Part shown: positions 48,496-56,994 of the stretch, piece after piece | Layout of the letters: every line of letters begins with the position of its first letter | Numbering within the stretch: the stretch's first letter is position 1 | DNA from: Streptomyces fildesensis | GTDB lineage: Bacteria > Actinomycetota > Actinomycetes > Streptomycetales > Streptomycetaceae | Direction: 5' to 3' | Length of the DNA: 64,000 nt | NCBI RefSeq assembly: GCF_016107395.1 | Contig: NZ_JAAIKO010000014.1 | Coordinates: 62,001-126,000 of the forward strand | Made by a program: the position numbers and the translations under genes | The notes under the pieces: generated by a model | Databases searched by the model: none | The model's input: the letters and a program-made list of their open reading frames with translations, nothing else | What the model was told of the DNA's origin: nothing

Positions 48496-48592
48496 GGCCC
48501 GTCCGGGTCGGCACCCCCGCGGAACCCGGCCGGGAACGGCCTCGTCGCATGTGACGTTCGCCGCTCCGGGCGGGGGGACTGTCCCCGTTGGT

Positions 48593-48604
48593 TACTGGCT
48601 AGTA
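48593..48604. promoter_or_regulatory. Palindrome TACT-GGCT-AGTA upstream of the fad operon
   Basis: Perfect 4-bp arms around GGCT, flanked by T/G, lie about 67 bp before the thiolase start. The bases TAGTAG also fit a -10 box. TTACT...AGTA-type dyads are plausible TetR-family sites in fatty-acid genes; the regulator is not in this window. Confidence 0.45.
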
Positions 48605-48670
48605 GCATGGGTGTCGTAGCCGCAGCCTCGCGCCCAGTGGCAGCGAATCCGCATCTGGAGGAGAGCCAAC

Positions 48671-49891
48671 GTGCCTCGTACCGCTAGGGACGTCGTCTTT
48701 GTCGACGGCGTCCGCACCCCGTTCGGCAAGGCGGGCCCGAAGGGCATTTACCACGAGACCCGTGCCGACGATCTCGTGATCAAGTGCATCCGGGAGCTGC
48801 TGCGGCGCAACCCGGAACTGCCCGCCGAGCGGATCGACGAGGTGGCTCTCGCCGCCACCACGCAGATCGGCGACCAGGGTCTGACCCTCGGCCGCACCGC
48901 CGGCATCCTGGCCGGCCTGCCGACCACGGTCCCCGGGTACTCGATCGACCGCATGTGTGCCGGCGCGATGACCGCGGTGACCGCGGTCGCCGGCGGCATC
49001 GCCTTCGGTGCGTACGACGTCGCCGTGGCCGGCGGTGTCGAGCACATGGGCCGTCACCCGATGGGTGAGGGCGTGGACCCGAACCCGCGCTTCGTCTCGG
49101 AGAAGCTGGTCGACGAGTCCGCCCTCTTCATGGGCATGACCGCGGAGAACCTGCACGACCGCTACCCGGCCATCACCAAGCAGCGCGTCGACGAGTACGC
49201 CGTGCGCAGCCAGGAGAAGGCCGCCAAGGCGTACGCCAACGGCAAGATCCAGCAGGACCTGGTGCCGGTCTCCGTGCGCAACAGCAACCCCGAGGCCGGC
49301 GAGACCGGCTGGGGTCTGGCGACCGCGGACGAGCCGATGCGCCCGGGCACCACCCTGGAGCAGCTGGCCGGCCTCAAGACGCCGTTCCGCGCCCACGGCC
49401 GGGTCACCGCGGGTAACGCGGCGGGCCTGAACGACGGCGCGACCGCGTCGCTGCTCGCCGCCGAGGACGTCGCCGTCGAGCTGGGCCTGCCGGTCCGGAT
49501 GCGTCTGGTCTCGTACTCCTTCGTGGGTGTCGAGCCCGAGGTCATGGGCATCGGCCCGGTCCCGGCGACCGAGAAGGCGCTGGCGCAGGCCGGTCTGACG
49601 ATCGACGACATCGGCCTCTTCGAGGCCAACGAGGCGTTCGCCGTCCAGGTGCTCGCCTTCCTCGACCACTTCGGCATCGCGGACGACGACCCGCGTGTCA
49701 ACCAGTACGGCGGCGCGATCGCGTTCGGCCACCCGCTGGCCTCCTCCGGCGTCCGGCTGATGACGCAGCTGGCCCGCCAGTTCGAGGAGCAGCCGCACGT
49801 CCGCTACGGCCTGACGACCATGTGCGTCGGGTTCGGCATGGGCGGAACGGTCATCTGGGAGAACCCGCACTTCGACGGAGGCAGCAAGTGA
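48671..49891 (+). CDS. fadA: Acetyl-CoA C-acyltransferase (3-ketoacyl-CoA thiolase)
   Basis: 406 residues of the thiolase fold: RDVVFVDGVRTPFGKAG at the start, active-site Cys in DRMCAGAMTAVTAVAGG, NEAFAVQVL, GGAIAFGHPLASSGVRLMTQ (His) and MCVGFGMGGT (second Cys). It cleaves 3-ketoacyl-CoA, the last step of beta-oxidation. GGAGGAG precedes GTG 48671. fadB starts on its stop (GTGA overlap), the usual actinobacterial fadAB order, so the two subunits are coupled. Confidence 0.96.
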   Translation: MPRTARDVVFVDGVRTPFGKAGPKGIYHETRADDLVIKCIRELLRRNPELPAERIDEVALAATTQIGDQGLTLGRTAGILAGLPTTVPGYSIDRMCAGAMTAVTAVAGGIAFGAYDVAVAGGVEHMGRHPMGEGVDPNPRFVSEKLVDESALFMGMTAENLHDRYPAITKQRVDEYAVRSQEKAAKAYANGKIQQDLVPVSVRNSNPEAGETGWGLATADEPMRPGTTLEQLAGLKTPFRAHGRVTAGNAAGLNDGATASLLAAEDVAVELGLPVRMRLVSYSFVGVEPEVMGIGPVPATEKALAQAGLTIDDIGLFEANEAFAVQVLAFLDHFGIADDDPRVNQYGGAIAFGHPLASSGVRLMTQLARQFEEQPHVRYGLTTMCVGFGMGGTVIWENPHFDGGSK

Positions 49892-52014
49892 CATCCACCG
49901 CCGAGCTTTTGAAGGGTGCGGCCGAGCTGTTCCCCGATGAGGTCGTAACGAGCGCGCACGTGCGCCACCTCGACCTCCCGGGCGCCGGACGCTTCGCGCT
50001 CATCACGCTGGACAACGGCCTGGACCACACCAAGCCGACCACCTTCGGCCCGCAGTCGCTGGCCAACCTCGACGCGGCGATCGACCAGGTCGAGGCCGAG
50101 GCCGCCGAGGGCACCATCACCGGTATCGGTGTCACCGGCAAGCCGTTCATCTTCGCGGTCGGCGCCGACCTCAAGGGCGTCGAGCTGCTGAAGCGCCACG
50201 AGGACGCGCTCGCCATCGGCAAGGGCGGCCACGAGGTCTTCAAGCGGCTCTCGCACCTCGCCGTCCCGACCTTCGCGTACTACAACGGCGCGGCGATGGG
50301 CGGCGGTGTCGAGGTGGGCCTGCACTGCGCCTACCGCACCGTCTCCGCGGCGCTGCCGGCGTTCTCGCTCCCCGAGGTCTTCCTCGGTCTCGTTCCGGGC
50401 TGGGGTGGCTGCACCCTGCTGCCGAACCTGATCGGCGCGGACCGCGCGGTGACCGTCGTCATCGAGAACTCGCTGAACCAGAACCGTCAGCTCAAGGGCC
50501 GGCAGGTCTTCGAGCTCGGCATCGCCGACGCGCTCTTCGAGGGTGCGGACTTCCTGGAGCAGTCGCTGGCGTGGACCGCCGCCGTACTGCGCGGCGAGAT
50601 CGTGGTGGACCGCCCCGAGATCGACCGCGGTACGGCCTGGGACCAGGCCGTCGAGCGCGGCAGGGGCATCGCCGACTCCAAGGTGCACGGCGCCGCCCCG
50701 GCCGCGTACCGCGCGCTGGAGATCATCGCCAACGCCAAGGACGGCGACCTGCAGGCGGGCTTCGACGCCGAGGACACCGCTCTCGCGGACCTCATCATGG
50801 GCGGCGAGCTGCGCAGCGGCATCTACGCCTTCAACCTGGTGCAGAAGCGCGCCAAGCGCCCGGCCGGTGCGCCGGACAAGAACCTGGCCCGCCCGGTCAC
50901 CAAGGTCGGCGTCGTCGGCGCGGGCCTGATGGCCTCGCAGCTGGCGCTGCTCTTCGCCCGCCGTCTGGAGGTGCCGGTCGTGCTGACCGACATCGACCAG
51001 GAGCGCATCGACAAGGGCGTGGGCTACGTCCACGGCGAGATCGACAAGCTGCTCGGCAAGCGCCGCATCAAGCAGGACCAGGCCAACCGCCTCAAGGCGC
51101 TGGTGACCGGTTCGCTCGACAAGGCCGCCGGTTTCGGTGACGCGGACTTCATCATCGAGGCCGTGTTCGAGGAGATGGGCGTCAAGCAGCAGGTCTTCGC
51201 GGAGGTCGAGGCGGTCGCCCCGGCGCACGCGATCCTCGCCACCAACACCTCCTCGCTGTCCGTCACCGAGATGGCGTCGAAGCTGAAGAACCCCGAGCGG
51301 GTCGTCGGCTTCCACTTCTTCAACCCGGTCGCGATCCTCCCGCTGCTGGAGATCGTGCGCGGCGAGTCGACGGACGACGCTTCGCTGGCCACCGCGTTCG
51401 GTGTGGCACGCAAGCTCAAGAAGACCGCGGTGCTCTGCAAGGACGCCCCGGCGTTCGTGGTGAACCGGATCCTGACCCGCTTCATGGGTGAGATCCAGAA
51501 CATCATCGACGAGGGCACCCCGGTCGAGGTCGCCGAGAAGGGCATCGACCCGCTCGGCCTGCCGATGTCGCCGCTGGTGCTCCTGGAGCTGGTCGGCCCG
51601 GCCATCGGGCTGCATGTCTCCGAGACCCTCAACCGGGCGTTCCCCGACCGGTTCACCGTCTCGAAGAACCTGGCCGCGGTGGTCAAGGCCGGCAAGCGCG
51701 GCTTCTACGTCTACGACTCCGGCAAGCCGGAGCTGGACCCCGAGGTCGCCGCGCTGCTGGTGCAGGGCGACTCGGTGCTCACCGAGGAGCAGGTCCGCGC
51801 CCGGGTGCTGGACGCCGTGGCGCAGGAGATCGGCCTCATGCTCGACGAGGGTGTCGTCGCCGAGGCGCAGGACATCGACCTGTGCCTGATCACCGGTGCC
51901 GGCTGGCCCTTCCACCTGGGCGGGATCACCCCGTACCTGGACCGCGAGGGTGTCTCGCAGCGGGTGAACGGCAAGCCGTTCCTCGCCCCGGGCATCGCGA
52001 GCGTCCCGGCGTAA
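49888..52014 (+). CDS. fadB: Multifunctional enoyl-CoA hydratase/3-hydroxyacyl-CoA dehydrogenase
   Basis: 708 residues. The N-terminal crotonase half has ALITLDNGLDHTKPTTFGPQ, FAVGADLKGV and ALPAFSLPEVFLGLVPGWGG, with the Glu pair expected for a hydratase. The C-terminal dehydrogenase half has VGVVGAGLMASQLALLFARR (NAD), ANTSSLSVTEMA, VGFHFFNPVAILPLLEIV and two dehydrogenase C-terminal domains. Together with FadA it performs three steps of fatty acid beta-oxidation. GTG 49888 overlaps the fadA stop by 4 bp. A strong terminator follows. Confidence 0.96.
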   Translation: MTSTAELLKGAAELFPDEVVTSAHVRHLDLPGAGRFALITLDNGLDHTKPTTFGPQSLANLDAAIDQVEAEAAEGTITGIGVTGKPFIFAVGADLKGVELLKRHEDALAIGKGGHEVFKRLSHLAVPTFAYYNGAAMGGGVEVGLHCAYRTVSAALPAFSLPEVFLGLVPGWGGCTLLPNLIGADRAVTVVIENSLNQNRQLKGRQVFELGIADALFEGADFLEQSLAWTAAVLRGEIVVDRPEIDRGTAWDQAVERGRGIADSKVHGAAPAAYRALEIIANAKDGDLQAGFDAEDTALADLIMGGELRSGIYAFNLVQKRAKRPAGAPDKNLARPVTKVGVVGAGLMASQLALLFARRLEVPVVLTDIDQERIDKGVGYVHGEIDKLLGKRRIKQDQANRLKALVTGSLDKAAGFGDADFIIEAVFEEMGVKQQVFAEVEAVAPAHAILATNTSSLSVTEMASKLKNPERVVGFHFFNPVAILPLLEIVRGESTDDASLATAFGVARKLKKTAVLCKDAPAFVVNRILTRFMGEIQNIIDEGTPVEVAEKGIDPLGLPMSPLVLLELVGPAIGLHVSETLNRAFPDRFTVSKNLAAVVKAGKRGFYVYDSGKPELDPEVAALLVQGDSVLTEEQVRARVLDAVAQEIGLMLDEGVVAEAQDIDLCLITGAGWPFHLGGITPYLDREGVSQRVNGKPFLAPGIASVPA

Positions 52015-52027
52015 CGCCGTGAGTGAC

Positions 52028-52075
52028 GCCCCCGGCCGGGTCCTGACCGCAGCTGGTCAGGACCCGGCCGGGGGC
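52028..52075. terminator. 21-bp perfect hairpin between fadB and the SPFH gene
   Basis: Arms 52028-52048 and 52055-52075 are fully complementary with a GCAGCT loop. It touches the stop codon of the convergent SPFH gene, so it ends both transcripts. Confidence 0.92.
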
Positions 52076-53073
52076 TACTTCCTCGGCACCTCGGCCGCCG
52101 GGCCACGAGCCGTGTAGAACGCCACGGTCAAGTCCCTGACCAGCGACTTCCGCTCGTAGTCGTCGAGCTGGACCAGCCCGCGGTCGGTCAGACCGCGCAC
52201 CGTCTCGGCAACCGCCGCGAGCACGTCGTCGAGCACCGCCCGGCGGTGCCTGGCGTCGAGCGCGGTGACCTGGGCACGCCGCATCGCGGCGGCCACCTCG
52301 GGTGCGTACTCCAGGCGTACGGGCTGCGCCGAGAAGACCTCGACGCCGACCGGGCGCATATCGGCGGCGAGCAGCCGGGTGAGCTGGTCGCCGAGGCGTT
52401 CCGAGTCCCGCAGGGTGGGCCCGGAGCCGCGGAAGTCGTCCGCGGGCAGCCGGGAGACGGCGCGGGTGACCGCGCACTCCACCTGTTCGCGCAGGTAGCG
52501 CGAGTGGTCGTCGATGGCGAAGGCGGCCCGGGCGGTGTCCCGGACCCGCCAGACGATCAGGACGCTGGCGTGCAGCGGGGTGCCGTCCGCGTCGACCGTC
52601 TCGATGGCGCGGCTGCGCCAGTGCCGCAGGCTGACGTCCATCCGGCGGCGGCCGAGCAGCGGACTGATCCACAGCAGTCCGGTCTCCCGGACGCTGCCCT
52701 GGTAGGCGCCGTGCCGGGTGAGCACCCAGACCTTGCCGGGACGGCCCCGGGTGAGGCCGCCCGCGGCGAACGCGGTCAGCGCGCCGAGCAGCAGCACCGC
52801 CCCCCACAGACCGGTCAGGTCCCGGGGTGCCGGCGCCTCGGGCAGCACGATGTGGCCGGCGAGCCGCTCGGGCAGCGCGCCCGTCCGCCACAGCAGCCAG
52901 CCGCCGGCGGCCGCAGCGACCAGCGCGGTGAGCGCCGCGGTCCAACCCGGCAGGCAGCGGCCGGGCCTCTCGACGAGATCGGAAACGGTGACGGTGGCGG
53001 CGGTGGGGAGGACGGCGGGGAGGACGGCGGTGGCGGCCAGGGCCGCGTCCGCCGTGGGTGCGTGAGTCGTCAC
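52075..53073 (-). CDS. SPFH/Band 7 membrane protein
   Basis: 332 residues. Two N-terminal membrane helices (about 42-66, PGWTAALTALVAAAAGGWLL; about 88-108) are followed by the SPFH domain: VWVLTRHGAYQGSVRETGLLWISPLLGRRRMDVSLRHWRS, TPLHASVLIVWRVRDTARAAFAIDD, LREQVECAVTRAVSRLP and the helical RLEYAPEVAAAMRRAQVTALDARHRR. SPFH proteins organise membrane microdomains and protease complexes. The GTG start overlaps the stop of the NlpC/P60 gene upstream (GTGA), so the two form an operon. Confidence 0.93.
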   Translation of the reverse strand: MTTHAPTADAALAATAVLPAVLPTAATVTVSDLVERPGRCLPGWTAALTALVAAAAGGWLLWRTGALPERLAGHIVLPEAPAPRDLTGLWGAVLLLGALTAFAAGGLTRGRPGKVWVLTRHGAYQGSVRETGLLWISPLLGRRRMDVSLRHWRSRAIETVDADGTPLHASVLIVWRVRDTARAAFAIDDHSRYLREQVECAVTRAVSRLPADDFRGSGPTLRDSERLGDQLTRLLAADMRPVGVEVFSAQPVRLEYAPEVAAAMRRAQVTALDARHRRAVLDDVLAAVAETVRGLTDRGLVQLDDYERKSLVRDLTVAFYTARGPAAEVPRK

Positions 53074-54377
53074 AGGAAGAGTCGTCTCCAGGTCTCCGGT
53101 CCGGGATAGCCGTCCGCGTCGCGCCCGGACCAGCCCTGGGCGCGCTGGAACGCCTCGACGGCGCGGCGGTCGGCCTCGCCCCAGGTACGGCTGGGGCCCA
53201 CGCGGTAGCTCTTGCCGAAGCCCTTGGCGACGAGGCGCCGTCCGAGGGTCAGCACTTGGTCGTTGGACTGTCCTGGGCGGAAGGAAGCGGCGCCCGGGTA
53301 ACGGGGTGCCGTGGAGCCGCCGACCGGCCGCGTCGTGGGGGTGCCCGCGGCGATGTTCTTACCGGTGCCCTCCACCAGGTATCCCCAGGTGGTGGGTCCT
53401 GGCAGGCCGTCGGCGTCGCTGCCGGTCCAGCCCTGGGCGCGCTGGAAGGCGCTGGTGGCGCTGCGGTCGGCGTCGCCCCAGAGCGGGCCGGGTCCGACGA
53501 TGTAGTAGGGCCTGGCACCGCGGGTCATGAGCATGGTGCCCAGCCGGGTGACATTGGCGTTGTTCGCGCCGGGTCCGAAGGCGGCGGTGCCGGGATAGCC
53601 GTTGCTCCCCGTCGTGCCGGTGCTCCCCGGTGTCCCCGGTGTCCCCGGTGTCCCCGGTGTCCCTGTGCCGCCCGATCCCGGACTGCCGGTGCCGGAGTCC
53701 AGGTACTTGTACCGGTAGGCGACGTACTTGTCGGAGTTGGTCCAGTAGGCCATCGGCGTCGTCTGGGCGCGGGTGTGCGGCTGGGTCTGCTCGATCGCGG
53801 TGTACAGGTGGTGCCCGGAGTCGGCCCAGCCGTCGAAGATGACGGCGTGCGAGCCCTTCTCCGGAGCCGCCTGGTTGTGGAACAGCAGGATGTCACCGGG
53901 CAGCAGATCGTCCCGGTCGATCCGTCTCGCGTAGTCCGGCAGGCTGCCGGTCCATGCGTTGGTGCCGAGGCCCCAGGCCATGGAGATGAAGCCCGAGCAG
54001 TCCTGGCGGTAACCGTCCGACCAGTACGCGGACATGCTGTAGGGCACCTCGGCGTCCACCCAGCGCTGTGCCCGGTCCAGGATCTGGTCCCGCGTCAGAT
54101 GCAGCGGGGCAGGAGCCGGGACCGGCGCCCTGAGCAGGGCGTGGCCGAGCATGGAACCGGTGGCGGCGCTCGGTGCGGTGGCCGCGGCGACCGCACCCGC
54201 TCCGCCGCTGATGGCCGTGCCCGCGGCGGCCGCCACGACCATCACACGGGTGGCCGCGGTGGTGCTGCAGCCGGTGCCGGTGTCCCGCGTCACCGAGTCG
54301 GCGAGGCGCTGTCGCGCGCATTCCTCGCAGACACAGCCGGAGAGCGGTTCTACCTCGTCGAACAACGGTATGGACAT
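53070..54377 (-). CDS. NlpC/P60-type peptidase with two C-terminal peptidoglycan-binding-like repeats
   Basis: 435 residues from ATG 54377 (GGAGGAG upstream). The catalytic domain (about 90-230) has the Cys in YRQDCSGFISMAWGL and the His in GSHAVIFDGW, and probably cuts cell-wall peptides. A Gly/Thr/Pro linker with GTP repeats leads to two similar modules (GNAFGPGANNANVTRLG-like and ASFRPGQSNDQVLTLGRRL), each ending in FQRAQGW-DADG-PGP-TW. The N-terminus is odd: CVCEECARQR before the only membrane-like helix (about 45-67), so the Cys cluster would be cytoplasmic. It is first in an operon with the SPFH gene. A dyad ATTTCG-N12-CGAAAT at 54423-54446 lies upstream. Confidence 0.87.
   Translation of the reverse strand: MSIPLFDEVEPLSGCVCEECARQRLADSVTRDTGTGCSTTAATRVMVVAAAAGTAISGGAGAVAAATAPSAATGSMLGHALLRAPVPAPAPLHLTRDQILDRAQRWVDAEVPYSMSAYWSDGYRQDCSGFISMAWGLGTNAWTGSLPDYARRIDRDDLLPGDILLFHNQAAPEKGSHAVIFDGWADSGHHLYTAIEQTQPHTRAQTTPMAYWTNSDKYVAYRYKYLDSGTGSPGSGGTGTPGTPGTPGTPGSTGTTGSNGYPGTAAFGPGANNANVTRLGTMLMTRGARPYYIVGPGPLWGDADRSATSAFQRAQGWTGSDADGLPGPTTWGYLVEGTGKNIAAGTPTTRPVGGSTAPRYPGAASFRPGQSNDQVLTLGRRLVAKGFGKSYRVGPSRTWGEADRRAVEAFQRAQGWSGRDADGYPGPETWRRLFL
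53629..53664. repeat. Four tandem 9-bp units in the NlpC/P60 linker
   Basis: GGTGTCCCC (plus-strand orientation) occurs four times, the last with one change, encoding Gly-Thr-Pro repeats of the interdomain linker. The array is likely to vary in length. Confidence 0.85.
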
Positions 54378-54527
54378 GCGCACACTCCTCCGTGATCGGG
54401 CGTCACATGCCTTCAATACCCGATTTCGCCAGAAAGTTGACGAAATGTCGGATACGTCTTGGCCAGGTGATGACGCGCCCGGTCACGGAGGGGTGGAAAA
54501 AGGTGCGGAAAGGGTGCGGAAAGACCC

Positions 54528-55334
54528 TCAGCTCGCGAGGCTCGGCTGCCCGGACGGAACGGTCTCGTCGGACACCTTCTTGGCCTCCTTCTCCACCATC
54601 GAGCGCAGCTTGACCGGCGTCAGCGACGTCTGGACGTCGGGCACCGTCTCGCCGTTGATCTGGACAACGGGCACCTCACCGTAGGCGCCTGACACGAAGT
54701 CGGACTCGGACCTCGCGACCCAGCCTTCGTGGTCGTTGCCCTTCATGCACGGGACGAACTTGCCCTCGTCGATCTTCCCGGCCTTCTCCGACAGCTCCTT
54801 CAGCAGCTTCTGGCTGCTCAGCGCGTCGTCCGACGGATCCGGCTGCCGGTTCCAGACCTGCTGCACGAACTGCGTGTACCGCCCCTGGTCCTGGGCGCAC
54901 GCGGCCGCGTTGGCGGCGGCCCGGGAGCCGTGGCCGCCCAGCTGGGAGTCGGTGTGGGTGACCAGCCGGTACTGGATCTCCACCTGCCCGGTCGCCAGCA
55001 GCTTCGTGAAGGTGTCCGCGTACTGCTCGGCGAACGCCTTGGACTGCGGGCTGCGCAGGTCCTCGTAGACGGTCAGCGTCACCGGGACGCTCGGCCTGAC
55101 CGGCACCGCCAGCTTCGCCTGGCCGTCCGGGCCCGCCGCGTTCGCGGGCGGCTTCACCTTGTCCGCCTTCGCGCCGCGCACATGCGCGCCGATGGCCGCG
55201 GACGCCCCGAACACCACCACGAGCACCACAACGCCCGCGGCGTACGGCCGCCAGCGCTGCAGAAGACCCTTACGGGGCGCCGCCCCGGAGTCCGCCGTGT
55301 CGTTCCGGTCCTTGAGTCCCTTGGACTCCGTCAT
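54528..55334 (-). CDS. DsbA/thioredoxin-fold membrane protein lacking the CxxC active site
   Basis: 268 residues: a cytoplasmic N-terminus, a membrane helix at about 32-50, then an extracytoplasmic DsbA-like domain. The position of the CxxC motif reads VYEDLRSPQSKAF, so both redox cysteines are replaced by Ser (95 and 98). The cis-Pro loop VPVVQINGE and the helical insertion are kept. Only two other cysteines remain, one in AACAQDQ and one in FVPCMKG. It may act as a chaperone or scaffold, not as a disulfide oxidase. ATG 55334 is used. Confidence 0.85.
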   Translation of the reverse strand: MTESKGLKDRNDTADSGAAPRKGLLQRWRPYAAGVVVLVVVFGASAAIGAHVRGAKADKVKPPANAAGPDGQAKLAVPVRPSVPVTLTVYEDLRSPQSKAFAEQYADTFTKLLATGQVEIQYRLVTHTDSQLGGHGSRAAANAAACAQDQGRYTQFVQQVWNRQPDPSDDALSSQKLLKELSEKAGKIDEGKFVPCMKGNDHEGWVARSESDFVSGAYGEVPVVQINGETVPDVQTSLTPVKLRSMVEKEAKKVSDETVPSGQPSLAS

Positions 55335-55437
55335 GAAATACCGCCACCTCGATCAGCGTGCTCTGCTACGTCGCCTGTATACCACCGGGACGTGTCGGGA
55401 CCGGTCCGGGGGCCCTGGCGGAGGCCCTGCGTGAGGG

Positions 55438-56973
55438 TCAGCGAAGGGCCGGGGCCCGGGCGTAGAGGACCGCGCCTCCGACGGTGTCCACCGGGCGGTA
55501 TCCGGCGTCCAGCATCCGCTGCAGGCTGGGCGTCAGGGCCGGGCCGTACGGCGCTCCGCGCGAGTCGTCGACGATCAGGTCGGCCGGGCGCAGCGCCGCC
55601 TCCTCGCCGAAGGTGCGCCAGGCGCCGGGGACCGCGTACTCCTCCCCCACCCGGGCGCCGCCGCGGCCGCCGCTGAAGTTCGTCAGGAAGCCGGCGGTCA
55701 GATAGCGGCTCGCGGGGGCGCGGCCGGAGAGCCAGTACTGCTCGGGGTGCATGCCCCACACCAGAACGGTGTCCCCGGGGCCGGTACGGGCCCGTACGGC
55801 GGCGGCGACGGCGTCGGCGTGGTCCAGCTCGGCCCGCGGCGCGGTCAGGCCCCAGACGGCGAATGCGGCGCTCGCGAGCACCGTCCAGGCGGTGGCCGCG
55901 GGCCACCAGCGCGGCAGCCCGCGCAGCGCGGCCACCCCGATGAGCACCAGCGGCGGGATCAGCTGCAGGAAGTAGTGGCCGTAGAACTGGAAGCCGAAGA
56001 CCGCTCCGAGCGCCGAGGCGCCCAGCCAGACCCAGAGGTCGGCGGGCAGCCGTTCCGCGCCGCTCCGGCGGGCCAGCGTGAGGACCGTGGGGACGACGAA
56101 GGCCGCCCCGGCGGCGGCCAGTATCCCGGCGTTCCCCAGGCCCCGCCCCAGCGCCACGCCCCAGGCGCCCGACGCGGAGGCGTAGGACCCGGAGCCGGTG
56201 ACCGTCCAGAACAGGAACCGGGACGGGCCGGTGAAGCCGGCGACGCCCGCCACCGGCAGGGCGCAGCCGGCGACCAGCCGCAGCACGGCGACCCCGCCGG
56301 GCGGCTCCGGCGCGCGCCGGGCGCTCCACAGCATCCACAGCACCGGCAGCAGCGCCGCGCCGCCGGTCTGCTTGGTCAGCGCCGCCCCCGCGACGGCCAG
56401 GCCCGCCAGCGCCCAGCGACGGCGGTCGGCCGCCCAGAAGGCCAGTACGGTCCACGGCAGCATGAACACACCGAACGAGGCGGCCTGGGTGTCCTCGGGA
56501 GCCAGGCCGATGGAGAGCAGCAGATACCCGGCGCCCGCGGCGGCGCCCGCCCGGTTCCCCCAGCGGCGGCGGGCGACGGACGCGAGCAGCAGGGCGGTGC
56601 CGAGCTGCGCCACGACGGCGGCGGCACGCAGCGGCCACAGCGAGGCGTCGCCGAAGACCGCGAACAGCCCCTCGTAGAGCCAGGGCAGCAGCGGCGGCTT
56701 GCGGTCCACGACGGTGTCGTAGAGCACCCCGCCGTGCGCGAGCATCCGGGCCTGCACGGCGAGGTAGCCCTCGTCGGGGTTCCAGACCGGGCGCAGGAAC
56801 GACGGAGCGCGGACGAGGGTGGCGAGCACGGCGAGCACCGCCGCCAGCCGCAGCCAGTAGCGGTCCGGCGGCCGCAGCCGCCGGGCCCGACGGCGGGCGC
56901 CCCCGCCGTCCTCCTCGCTCGGGGCGGGGAGTCCGGCGGGGGCGCCGCTCGTGATCTTCGGGGCCGATGGCAC
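55438..56973 (-). CDS. GT39/ArnT-like membrane glycosyltransferase
   Basis: 511 residues, about 11 hydrophobic helices. The Asp-Glu pair in WNPDEGYLAVQARMLAHGGVLYDTVVDRKPPLLPWLYEG is the family signature for polyprenyl-phosphate-sugar-dependent transferases (mannosyl or arabinosyl). After about residue 410 an extracytoplasmic domain contains VLVWGMHPEQYWLSGRAPASRY. The acceptor is unknown. The start is GTG 56973, seven nt from a TACGTT box; TTG 56982 would extend it by 3 residues. Confidence 0.9.
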   Translation of the reverse strand: MPSAPKITSGAPAGLPAPSEEDGGGARRRARRLRPPDRYWLRLAAVLAVLATLVRAPSFLRPVWNPDEGYLAVQARMLAHGGVLYDTVVDRKPPLLPWLYEGLFAVFGDASLWPLRAAAVVAQLGTALLLASVARRRWGNRAGAAAGAGYLLLSIGLAPEDTQAASFGVFMLPWTVLAFWAADRRRWALAGLAVAGAALTKQTGGAALLPVLWMLWSARRAPEPPGGVAVLRLVAGCALPVAGVAGFTGPSRFLFWTVTGSGSYASASGAWGVALGRGLGNAGILAAAGAAFVVPTVLTLARRSGAERLPADLWVWLGASALGAVFGFQFYGHYFLQLIPPLVLIGVAALRGLPRWWPAATAWTVLASAAFAVWGLTAPRAELDHADAVAAAVRARTGPGDTVLVWGMHPEQYWLSGRAPASRYLTAGFLTNFSGGRGGARVGEEYAVPGAWRTFGEEAALRPADLIVDDSRGAPYGPALTPSLQRMLDAGYRPVDTVGGAVLYARAPALR

Positions 56974-56980
56974 GCCTGAC

Positions 56981-56986
56981 AACGTA
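56981..56986 (-). promoter_or_regulatory. -10 box TACGTT of a leaderless promoter for the GT39 gene
   Basis: On the minus strand TACGTT is followed by 7 nt and the GTG start. It lies in the 21-bp gap after the APC permease stop, so the glycosyltransferase gene may have its own start besides read-through. Confidence 0.5.
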
Positions 56987-56994
56987 CCGGTCCG

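Noticed and set aside
53620..53664. Short tandem repeats considered as a CRISPR or regulatory array
   Set aside because: The units are only 9 bp with no spacers and are in frame, coding for a Gly-Thr-Pro linker in the NlpC/P60 protein.
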